From assembly GCA_023145535.1 (NCBI GenBank), contig JAGLDQ010000028.1, positions 1 to 5,264 of the forward strand: a stretch of 5,264 bases of DNA. Reading direction: 5' to 3'. The notes under the pieces were generated by a model that ran no database searches, had not been told where the DNA came from, and saw nothing but the letters and a program-made list of their open reading frames with translations. Of the stretch, positions 1 through 5,264 are shown in pieces. A program made the translations under genes and the position numbers. The stretch is from Cocleimonas sp. (GTDB lineage Bacteria > Pseudomonadota > Gammaproteobacteria > Thiotrichales > Thiotrichaceae). Each line of letters opens with the position of its first letter. Position 1 is the first letter of the stretch.

Positions 1-924
1 ATTCAATCATTAAAAGAAGTCGCATTAGAGGGAATTAAAGAGCAGCGTGCCGCGAGGCGTTGGAAGATATTTTTTATGCTGATCTTTGCTTTAATGTTCT
101 TCTTAATGATCATGACAATTAAGACCGTATCCTCGATGAAAGATTCTCGTTTGACCGTAAAAGATAACTACACCGCGTTAATTGAAGTAAAAGGCGTTAT
201 TATGCCTGATACGGCGGCTAGTGCAGCCAATATTATACCTGTACTACAAGAAGCGTTTGAGGATGCTAAAGTAAAAGGCATTATTCTTCAATGCAATACA
301 CCCGGTGGTAGTCCTGTACAGTCTAGTCTTATTTATGATGAAATTATGCGCTTACGCAAACTTCATAAAGATAAGCCTATTTATGCCGTAGCTGAGGATT
401 TATGTGCATCGGGTGGTTATTTTATAGTGTCAGCGGCTGAGAAAATTTATGCCAATAGATCGACATTAATCGGTTCTATTGGTGTGCGAATGAAATCATT
501 TGGTGTGGTTGAGGTGATGAAGAAAATCGGTATTGAAAGCCGCGAACTGACCGCAGGGAAATACAAAGCATTGATTGATCCATTCAAACCGAGCACGCCA
601 GAAGCGGAAGCGCATATTATTAAGATGTTACAAACCACCCATCAGCATTTTATTGATGCGGTGAAAGCGGGTCGTGGTGATCGTCTGAAAGATAATGATG
701 ATATTTTTACTGGACTCTTTTGGACGGGTAAAGAGGCTAAAGAATTGGGTGTAATCGATGAGTTTGGTAGTATAGAATCGGTTGCGCGAGATGTGTTTAA
801 AGCAGAGACCATTATTAATTTTAGTCCAAGACAAACATTCTTTGATAAATTATCAAAGCGTGTCGGCGCCTCTATTGGTAGTGTTTTATTAGAAAAAGAA
901 ATACCGCAGACAGTCCTGTATTAA
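1..924 (+). CDS. S49 family (SppA-like) membrane-anchored serine peptidase, 5' end missing
   Basis: This is a membrane-bound serine protease of the signal peptide peptidase A type, which cleaves leftover signal peptides or other membrane-associated peptides on the outer face of the inner membrane. The frame is open from base 1. The 25 residues before the first in-frame ATG (76) include EQRAARRW, a basic lead typical of the family, so the real start lies upstream and ATG 76 is internal. One membrane segment follows (about window residues 22-45). The oxyanion-loop motif NTPGG (codons 295-309) is a variant of the usual NSPGG. The nucleophile is the Ser of CASGGY (codon 409-411). The general base is probably the second Lys of GKYK (codon 565-567), as in the Ser/Lys dyad of SppA. 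There is a single catalytic domain, as in the short SppA form rather than the two-domain E. coli protein. The C-terminus is complete, ending in TAA. Family assignment is firm; substrate is unknown. Confidence 0.93.
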   Translation: MQSLKEVALEGIKEQRAARRWKIFFMLIFALMFFLMIMTIKTVSSMKDSRLTVKDNYTALIEVKGVIMPDTAASAANIIPVLQEAFEDAKVKGIILQCNTPGGSPVQSSLIYDEIMRLRKLHKDKPIYAVAEDLCASGGYFIVSAAEKIYANRSTLIGSIGVRMKSFGVVEVMKKIGIESRELTAGKYKALIDPFKPSTPEAEAHIIKMLQTTHQHFIDAVKAGRGDRLKDNDDIFTGLFWTGKEAKELGVIDEFGSIESVARDVFKAETIINFSPRQTFFDKLSKRVGASIGSVLLEKEIPQTVLY

Positions 925-933
925 TGCAAACGG

Positions 934-1007
934 TAGGGTCGGCGGAGCGTTGTTCCGCTGACTGGAATACGCAAATTTAGTCGGTTACATCAAACTTTCC
1001 GACTCTA
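934..1007. repeat. Intergenic element with terminal inverted repeats and two hairpins (REP/MITE-like)
   Basis: The ends TAGGGTCGG (934-942) and CCGACTCTA (999-1007) are inverted repeats that pair over 9 bp with one G-T. Inside are two hairpins. GTCGGCGGA (938-946) pairs with TCCGCTGAC (954-962) around a 7-nt loop, again with one G-T. AGTCGG (979-984) pairs with CCGACT (999-1004) around a 14-nt loop. The core GTCGG therefore occurs four times in alternating orientation, so several alternative folds are possible. No T-run follows either stem, so this is not a classic intrinsic terminator. Its lead resembles the TAGGGTCGG-type palindromic repeats I recall being scattered between genes in several Gammaproteobacteria. 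Whether it recurs in this genome cannot be seen here. It fills most of the gap between the peptidase and the next gene. Confidence 0.5.
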
Positions 1008-1034
1008 AAAATCGTCACGGATGGCAGATAAACT

Positions 1035-2606
1035 ATGGCAACAGAAGTAACTCAAAAACCAAGATTCTCCCTCGTTCGATTAATCGCAAAAAATCCAGCA
1101 AGAACCTTTATTATGCTCTTCTTGCTGGTGCTTTCATGTATTTCATTTTATACCACTTATGATGGATTAATCCGTTTTTCATACGGAAGTTTTGAGCAAA
1201 CACCGCAAGTCTTTATTGTTATCCTGTTTCTTTTTGTTAGCGTCTTGCAAGGCATGTTGCTCTTTTCTTTGTTTGAGATGATTCGTAGCCGAATCGTGCT
1301 GAAATTTACGTGGCTGACGGTCTATATCGTGACGATGGGCGTGAGTGTTTTCTTTAGTTATAGTTTCTACTACAACCTTTTCCGTGCGGATAGCTATGCT
1401 TTTGATAATTTCTCCGCACAGCTATTACGGGTTAAAAACTCAGCTTTAGATTATAAAGATGCGTTTAAAATGGTGCAAATTGACACCAATAAATTAGCCG
1501 ACTACTCCCGTGATAAAGCCGAAGAAGAAAGAGAAAAAGGAGGGACTTGTGGTTATATTTCACCACCAAATTCGGGGCCACGTAGCCGTTATCGTGATAA
1601 AGAAGATCGTGTTTTTAGAGCGCTATCAAAAGATATTACAGGACTTTATGAATCAGTTTCTAAAGATATAACGCAGCTAGAAACGCTGATGGATAAGTTT
1701 AACCAGAGAAAAATGTCCACGGATGATATTCAAAATGAAATGAATCGTGCGGTGCAGCGACTGAATGCTTACCAATCAAATGGTAATATTTTAAATTTAA
1801 AAACAATACTACGTTCACATATGTATGAAGGGCGCGTTACCAATGGGATTGATTCAACAAATTCACCGATTACTTGTCCTGATGATAATATTGATATAAA
1901 AGGCACGGGGATTCTTAAACAAGTAGCGGCATTACCGCAAGTGAAAGAAGTGAAGTTGTTTAACCCCGATAGTGAAAAAGAAGTGTTAACACGCGCACTG
2001 ACTGTCTTTATGTCAATCCCTAAAGCTATTGTGCCAGACTCATGGCTTACCAGTATGTTTGGTAAAAAGTCAGTAGAACAGGCCGATGCAACCAAAATAT
2101 CATCGATTGACTATGCACCTCTGTTTTTAGGCGGATTGATTGACTTATTTATCTTTATCGTCGGATTGGCCGATGGTATAGAAAACCAACGTCGAAACTG
2201 GGGAGACCGTCGTTACAAAGGCCGATATATCAGTATTAAGGATATTCCCTCCTTTGCCCAAGTGGGTAATGGCTATCTGTTTATGGATAACTTCCGTAAA
2301 CATATTTATCGAAGGCGAACTGGAACCTATCTTGTGATTCCCTCGACGCTAGATAAGTTAACACCAGAACAGCGGGGGGTATTAGATCTAGCCGAAGCGT
2401 TGGAATCATCCAAAATGCTAGGCAAGCCAAAATCACTCAATGTAGAATTTGCTCAGCTTCATAAAGGTATAAAGGCATCCTTGATCGATGTTTATGAGGA
2501 TGCAGAGCAGCGAATTTATACACGCTATCTGTTACCTAAAAAATTCTGGAATGAATTTCAGCAAGCTTATTATGCATGGCATATTAATAATGAAATTCCC
2601 GATTAA
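1035..2606 (+). CDS. Hypothetical four-pass inner-membrane protein, 523 residues
   Basis: I do not recognise a family. Three hydrophobic segments lie near the N-terminus (about residues 23-42, 58-81 and 89-115) and a fourth at about 360-381. Basic residues before the first segment (KNPAR) and after the fourth (NQRRNWGDRRYKGR) place both ends in the cytoplasm by the positive-inside rule. Residues of about 116-359 would then be extracytoplasmic. That loop is rich in charged, helix-prone sequence (about 150-260, possibly coiled) and carries just two cysteines, C172 and C281, which could form a disulfide. The tail (382-523) is soluble, basic at first, then mixed and helix-prone, with no motif I can name. 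ATG 1035 is the only sensible start. Its ribosome site is weak (GGATGG at 1019-1024). The hemoglobin gene follows after 44 bp with no visible terminator. Function unknown; an envelope sensor or scaffold is only a guess. Confidence 0.85.
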   Translation: MATEVTQKPRFSLVRLIAKNPARTFIMLFLLVLSCISFYTTYDGLIRFSYGSFEQTPQVFIVILFLFVSVLQGMLLFSLFEMIRSRIVLKFTWLTVYIVTMGVSVFFSYSFYYNLFRADSYAFDNFSAQLLRVKNSALDYKDAFKMVQIDTNKLADYSRDKAEEEREKGGTCGYISPPNSGPRSRYRDKEDRVFRALSKDITGLYESVSKDITQLETLMDKFNQRKMSTDDIQNEMNRAVQRLNAYQSNGNILNLKTILRSHMYEGRVTNGIDSTNSPITCPDDNIDIKGTGILKQVAALPQVKEVKLFNPDSEKEVLTRALTVFMSIPKAIVPDSWLTSMFGKKSVEQADATKISSIDYAPLFLGGLIDLFIFIVGLADGIENQRRNWGDRRYKGRYISIKDIPSFAQVGNGYLFMDNFRKHIYRRRTGTYLVIPSTLDKLTPEQRGVLDLAEALESSKMLGKPKSLNVEFAQLHKGIKASLIDVYEDAEQRIYTRYLLPKKFWNEFQQAYYAWHINNEIPD

Positions 2607-2616
2607 TTTTTTCTAT

Positions 2617-2633
2617 GAAGGAATCATTCCTTC
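2617..2633. promoter_or_regulatory. Perfect 17-bp palindrome just upstream of the hemoglobin start
   Basis: GAAGGAATCATTCCTTC has two perfect 8-bp arms around one central base and ends 17 bp before ATG 2651. It could be a binding site for a dimeric regulator, or an RNA hairpin (GAAGGA, 5-nt loop, TCCTTC). CCTT (2629-2632) could instead pair with the ribosome site AAGG (2641-2644), giving two mutually exclusive folds. It does not match an NsrR, FNR or Fur consensus that I know. Perfect arms of this length can arise by chance in a window this size, so only the position makes it notable. Confidence 0.35.
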
Positions 2634-2650
2634 TGCACTCAAGGTATAAA

Positions 2651-3052
2651 ATGCAACCAACCAATCAGCCACAGTCTCAATATCATCAATTAGGCGGTGA
2701 ACAGGCAGTAATTCAATTAGTGGATCGTTTTTATGACTTAATGGATACACGTGATGATGTGTCAGCGCTACGTGACTTACATGCGAAGTCTTTAAAAGGG
2801 TCAAGAAAGAAGCTTTTTCTCTTTTTATCAGGTTGGCTTGGTGGGCCCTCGTTGTATACTGAGAAATACGGGCATCCACGCCTTCGAGCCAGACATTTAC
2901 CGTTTAAAATAACCTCTCTTGAAGCGAATCAATGGATGAAATGTATGGATCAAGCACTCGAAGAACAAATTGCTGATAACGAATTATTGTTAATGACATT
3001 GAAATCTTCTTTTAGGAAGGTCGCTGAGCATATGAGAAATACGGCTGATTAG
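2651..3052 (+). CDS. Group 2 truncated hemoglobin (TrHbO-like)
   Basis: This is a soluble cytoplasmic heme protein with the two-over-two globin fold; group 2 members bind O2, NO or peroxide and are linked to redox or nitrosative stress. Numbering is from ATG 2651 (133 residues, usual family length). The entry motif YHQLGGE is at 11-17. The B10 tyrosine is Y28 in RFYDLMD, and H44 probably occupies CD1. The E-helix turn SGWLGGP is at 60-66. The heme-ligating proximal histidine is H82 in HPRLRARHLPF, and W95 is the G8 tryptophan characteristic of group 2. I chose ATG 2651 because AAGG sits 6 nt upstream and family members begin shortly before the YxxLGGE motif. An in-frame ATG at 2615 would add 12 residues, but it overlaps the palindrome and has no ribosome site. 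The gene follows the hypothetical membrane protein closely and may share its transcript. The family call is firm; the physiological ligand is not known. Confidence 0.95.
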   Translation: MQPTNQPQSQYHQLGGEQAVIQLVDRFYDLMDTRDDVSALRDLHAKSLKGSRKKLFLFLSGWLGGPSLYTEKYGHPRLRARHLPFKITSLEANQWMKCMDQALEEQIADNELLLMTLKSSFRKVAEHMRNTAD

Positions 3053-3060
3053 GGCAATAG

Positions 3061-3156
3061 GTGATTTATTTTGTTGTAGCGATGGGCAACCGTTCTTTAA
3101 CCGATGATAAAAACTATAACGCAGAAGAAAAACGGGGATTAGTCTATTGGTTTTAA
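3061..3156 (+). CDS. Possible 31-codon small ORF after the hemoglobin gene
   Basis: A GTG at 3061 opens a 31-codon frame ending in TAA at 3154-3156. AGGG (3051-3054, overlapping the hemoglobin stop codon) sits 6 nt upstream as a possible ribosome site. The product would be a short hydrophobic start (VIYFVVAMG) followed by a charged stretch and an aromatic end (GLVYWF). A shorter version could start at ATG 3082. Its last bases overlap the 3' end of the convergent transporter gene. No homology is recognisable, and a frame of this length is easily produced by chance. It is listed because it fills most of the gap with a plausible start signal. Confidence 0.22.
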   Translation: MIYFVVAMGNRSLTDDKNYNAEEKRGLVYWF

Positions 3157-3905
3157 ATTACTAAAGCCGTCAACGTCGTCAAAACACCCAGAATAATCAA
3201 TAAAGCAAAGGCCGTACGTCGCATATTAATATCACTCAGCGGTGGTGGATATTTTTTACCTAACCAAGTAAACAAAAACACCACAGGCAGGCTATAGAGT
3301 GCAAATAACAACATCTCTTGGCTGATATAACCTTGCGTTCCAATAACACCAATACGCGTCATCGACCCCATCATAAAAGTCATTAGCAACGTATTCTTAA
3401 TTGCATTAATTGTCAGAGGTTGCTTATAAAGATAATAAATAAGCGGTGGCGCGCTGGTACTAAACAATCCCCCCATAACCCCCGATGATGCACCGGCTAA
3501 TAAGGTAAGATAAGTGGGAGAACGTTGTTTGGTAGGATGGGGTTTTAATACCAGCAAAATACCACCCAGAATAATCACAATACCCAATATAAGCTGTAAT
3601 AACTGGGTTGATGTTTTATCCAAAAAATACAGTAAGGCAAGCCCAGCAAATAGCGCCGGCATAAAACCAATCATAATAATGCGAATTAACGGCCAATTGA
3701 TATGATGATGGTTTTTGTACACCGCAAGTATCACATTGGTCAGCCCTGTTAGACTGATAACTGCAGCAATAAAGGAAATCGGCATTAATTGTAACGAGGC
3801 CGTGATCCCCATAATAATCAACCCCATCGCAAAACCGGTGACCGTTTGGACGTATGCGCCAATCGCAATGGCTAAAAGAAAAATAAAAATAGTTTGTTCG
3901 TTCAC
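3153..3905 (-). CDS. TauE/SafE-family (DUF81) membrane transporter
   Basis: This is a polytopic inner-membrane permease of the TauE/SafE family, whose studied members are linked to export of sulfite, sulfoacetate or other organic anions. The 250 residues are almost wholly hydrophobic, with about eight membrane segments (near 4-26, 30-50, 52-64, 72-95, 100-120, 132-152, 165-185 and 196-248, the last probably two). The family's internal duplication shows as the glycine-rich QTVTGF motif in the first segment and GASSGVMGGLFSTSAPPL (138-155) opening the second half. The start is a GTG (complement of 3903-3905). A weak GAAG site lies 7 nt upstream, and no in-frame ATG occurs before a stop. The gene converges on the hemoglobin gene and diverges from the lipoprotein gene, so it is probably its own transcription unit. 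Substrate cannot be read from the sequence, and no sulfur-metabolism gene is adjacent to support sulfite. Confidence 0.9.
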   Translation of the reverse strand: MNEQTIFIFLLAIAIGAYVQTVTGFAMGLIIMGITASLQLMPISFIAAVISLTGLTNVILAVYKNHHHINWPLIRIIMIGFMPALFAGLALLYFLDKTSTQLLQLILGIVIILGGILLVLKPHPTKQRSPTYLTLLAGASSGVMGGLFSTSAPPLIYYLYKQPLTINAIKNTLLMTFMMGSMTRIGVIGTQGYISQEMLLFALYSLPVVFLFTWLGKKYPPPLSDINMRRTAFALLIILGVLTTLTALVI

Positions 3906-3979
3906 GTTGTAACTTCGTATTGAAAAAAGGACAGGAGTGTTGCACAGGCAAGCGGTCTGTCACAAGTAAAAAAAGGAGA

Positions 3980-4037
3980 GTAACCCGCCTCATTAAGGTA
4001 AGTACTTTAATTTAAAAAAGGAGGCGTTTAATGTTAC
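3980..4037 (+). promoter_or_regulatory. Predicted leader hairpin masking a ribosome-binding site
   Basis: Three nested stems can form in the RNA. The outermost is GTAAC (3980-3984) with GTTAC (4033-4037). The middle is CGCCTC (3986-3991) with GAGGCG (4021-4026). The inner is ATTAAGG (3992-3998) with CTTTAAT (4005-4011), with one G-U and a 6-nt loop. A 9-nt A-rich bulge (4012-4020) separates the inner and middle 3' arms. The middle stem pairs GAGG of the perfect Shine-Dalgarno AAGGAGG (4018-4024), and the outer stem reaches the G of ATG 4031, so the folded form would hide the start site of the leader ORF. This suggests translational control by temperature, a ligand, an sRNA or a protein. It matches no riboswitch class I recognise. 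The pairings are seen; the regulation is inferred. Confidence 0.42.
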
Positions 4038-4090
4038 CATCACTCAAAATGAAGCAAGACGTAAAAAAATTTACGGGGACATTATGCTAA
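4031..4090 (+). CDS. 19-residue leader peptide overlapping the lipoprotein start
   Basis: ATG 4031 has the best ribosome site in the window: AAGGAGG at 4018-4024 with 6 nt spacing. It encodes MLPSLKMKQDVKKFTGTLC and stops at TAA 4088-4090. The end overlaps the lipoprotein start: ATGCTAA (4084-4090) contains ATG for one frame and TAA for the other. The lipoprotein's own site (GGGGA, 4075-4079, only 4 nt away) is poor, so the arrangement fits translational coupling, with ribosomes finishing the leader restarting on the lipoprotein. The peptide has no recognisable domain and shows no run of one amino acid that would suggest attenuation. It may matter only as an act of translation. Alternatively, the strong site may serve the lipoprotein in a way I cannot see. 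Confidence 0.5.
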   Translation: MLPSLKMKQDVKKFTGTLC

Positions 4091-5264
4091 AAACTAAAAT
4101 CATTATTCTTCCATTCATCCTGACTATGGGCTTGTTGATTACCGCTTGTGGCGATAGCGCTAACAAGAGTACCGTGATCAATGCGATGGATTATCTCGTG
4201 CCCAATCAAACAATCGCCAAACTCCATAAAGAATATTCCGAAACAACGGACTCTACAATACTCCAAGGCTTCACGACCTTCCGCTACACTAAAGTAGGCG
4301 ATACTATTCGTGAAACGATTGATGAAGACGGCGTTAATAATTATACAATCTATCAAAAACTCAATCATACGATTGAAATTAAAGACTATGAAAACAATAT
4401 ATTAGTCAAAACGAATAGCCGCGCGGCTCAATATGATATTAATGATGTCTTTTTTACTGAAGTAGATGAGGAGGAGGATAGTGTCTCTTGTAGTTATGCC
4501 GAAAAATTAGTGAGTTTCGCTACCGATTATAAAATTTTTTCAGATGTCATTAAACTGACTTGCGCTATAAACTCAGTCCATCAATTTGACCTCTATATGG
4601 CAAAAAATATGGGACTCATTTATAGCCAAGCAACCAAAGATAAGACAACCTATAAAGCCAGTTATATCGGGCAACCACAAGTCAGCTTAAAATCACTCGC
4701 AAAATTCCACACGACCTATGCGAGATCAGTCGCCGTCGCCGATAAGGGGAAAACGGTATTTGTTGGCAATACGGATGGATTGGTGGCTCTTGATGCATCA
4801 AATATTGATAATCTTTCCCTATTATCTTCAATAAACGCAGGTAACTTTGCACAAATCACACTCAGCAAAGATGAAAATCGGTTATATGCCATTGATCGTG
4901 GTAATTTCTTAATGATTGATGTCAGCAATAGAAACGAACTACAAATAATTAGCGCAATGCCGATGCGCGGAGCGGATCGCTTTAGCCTCTCTGAAGATGA
5001 AACCATTGCCATTATTCAAGATCTGGATGTAACGCGAGTTGTTGATGTTCGTAATCAATCCAAACTTGTTACTCTATTCGATCTAAAATCGGGTAAATCC
5101 GCACTATCAAATGATGGAAAAACATTATTTTATATCTCACCCGATTCACCTAAAGATTTAGCCATCTATGATATTAGCGATCCAAACGACCCGTTTATTC
5201 GCGCTGTTCATCGCGACCTGCCATACAGCTACCCTGAACTCCTCCTCTCTCATTCAGGCAAAGA
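4084..5264 (+). CDS. Outer-membrane-type lipoprotein with LVIVD-like beta-propeller repeats, 3' end cut off
   Basis: The gene runs off the window with 393 codons visible. The N-terminus MLKTKIII, a hydrophobic core and the lipobox ITAC (C22 lipidated) form a lipoprotein signal. Gly at +2 fits transfer to the outer membrane rather than Asp-based inner-membrane retention. Residues of about 23-205 form a region I cannot assign; C136 and C160 could form a disulfide. From about 214 there are repeats of roughly 40 residues with a pattern like SxDxxxLYxxD-G-LxxIDVSNxxxL (about 214-254, 255-297, 298-338, 339-382 and the start of a fifth). This resembles LVIVD repeats, which build beta-propellers in secreted or surface proteins, often for binding partners. 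ATG 4084 is chosen because it directly precedes a complete signal peptide. Translation is probably coupled to the short leader ORF. The ligand is unknown. Confidence 0.85.
   Translation, partial: MLKTKIIILPFILTMGLLITACGDSANKSTVINAMDYLVPNQTIAKLHKEYSETTDSTILQGFTTFRYTKVGDTIRETIDEDGVNNYTIYQKLNHTIEIKDYENNILVKTNSRAAQYDINDVFFTEVDEEEDSVSCSYAEKLVSFATDYKIFSDVIKLTCAINSVHQFDLYMAKNMGLIYSQATKDKTTYKASYIGQPQVSLKSLAKFHTTYARSVAVADKGKTVFVGNTDGLVALDASNIDNLSLLSSINAGNFAQITLSKDENRLYAIDRGNFLMIDVSNRNELQIISAMPMRGADRFSLSEDETIAIIQDLDVTRVVDVRNQSKLVTLFDLKSGKSALSNDGKTLFYISPDSPKDLAIYDISDPNDPFIRAVHRDLPYSYPELLLSHSGK

Noticed and set aside
76..78. ATG 76 as the start of the S49 peptidase
   Set aside because: The frame is open to base 1 and the upstream residues match the family's basic cytoplasmic lead, so this ATG is internal.
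938..962. Intrinsic terminator for the peptidase gene
   Set aside because: The stem is good, but it is followed by a mixed sequence with no T-run, so it is better explained as part of a palindromic repeat.
3053..3152. Bidirectional terminator between the hemoglobin and transporter genes
   Set aside because: Only a weak, long-looped CCGTT/AACGG pairing and a short GGTTTTA/TAAAGCC stem with a wobble are visible; neither is followed by a T-run on either strand.
3940..3968. Sigma-70 promoter (TTGCAC, 17 nt, CAAGTA) for the leader and lipoprotein
   Set aside because: The -35 is fair but the -10 matches poorly. TTTAAT at 4006-4011 is a better -10 but has no matching -35 and lies inside the hairpin. 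A promoter must exist, but I cannot place it.
3616..3993. 125-residue frame on the minus strand
   Set aside because: It overlaps the TauE/SafE gene in another frame, lacks a coherent membrane pattern and has no family signature; it is a shadow frame.
3923..4069. Four A6-A7 tracts, most followed by GGA, spaced 45, 46 and 49 bp
   Set aside because: The intervals are not whole multiples of the helical repeat and the sequence between them does not align, so neither curved DNA nor a tandem repeat is supported.
4716..5012. Minus-strand frame inside the lipoprotein gene, and a similar one at 4087-4368
   Set aside because: Both lie antisense to a well-supported gene and show no domain or start signal of their own.

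Overview
The window reads as ordinary chromosomal DNA of an AT-leaning Gammaproteobacterium. The support for this is the N-terminal pattern of the S49 peptidase (an EQRAARRW-type cytoplasmic lead before one membrane anchor), a group 2 truncated hemoglobin, and a Lol-type lipoprotein signal, which implies an outer membrane. Genus cannot be fixed from the sequence. There is no tRNA, rRNA, CRISPR array, transposase or phage gene.

Layout: (1) 1-924 (+) is the 3' part of an S49 membrane-anchored serine peptidase gene that begins before the window. (2) 934-1007 is an intergenic element with 9-bp terminal inverted repeats enclosing two hairpins; it looks like a dispersed palindromic repeat. (3) 1035-2606 (+) encodes a 523-residue membrane protein of no family I recognise, with three N-terminal membrane segments, a long extracytoplasmic loop with two cysteines, a fourth membrane segment and a basic cytoplasmic tail. 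(4) 2651-3052 (+) encodes a group 2 truncated hemoglobin, 44 bp behind gene 3 and preceded by a perfect 17-bp palindrome. (5) 3061-3156 (+) is a possible 31-codon ORF. (6) 3153-3905 (-) encodes a TauE/SafE-family membrane transporter with a GTG start, convergent with the hemoglobin gene. (7) 3906-4083 separates the divergent transporter and lipoprotein genes. It holds a 19-codon leader ORF with a perfect Shine-Dalgarno sequence, and that site lies inside a predicted hairpin. (8) 4084 to the window end (+) encodes a secreted lipoprotein with LVIVD-like beta-propeller repeats, cut by the window edge.

Almost everything recognisable acts in or across the cell envelope: peptidase, unknown membrane protein, anion exporter-like permease and lipoprotein. 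The hemoglobin is the only soluble cytoplasmic protein. Genes 3 and 4 may be co-transcribed, since no terminator is visible between them. Otherwise the genes do not form an evident pathway, and I do not see a clear new multi-gene system. The most original signal is the 5' leader of the lipoprotein gene, where a strong ribosome site, a coupled mini-ORF and a site-masking hairpin coincide.
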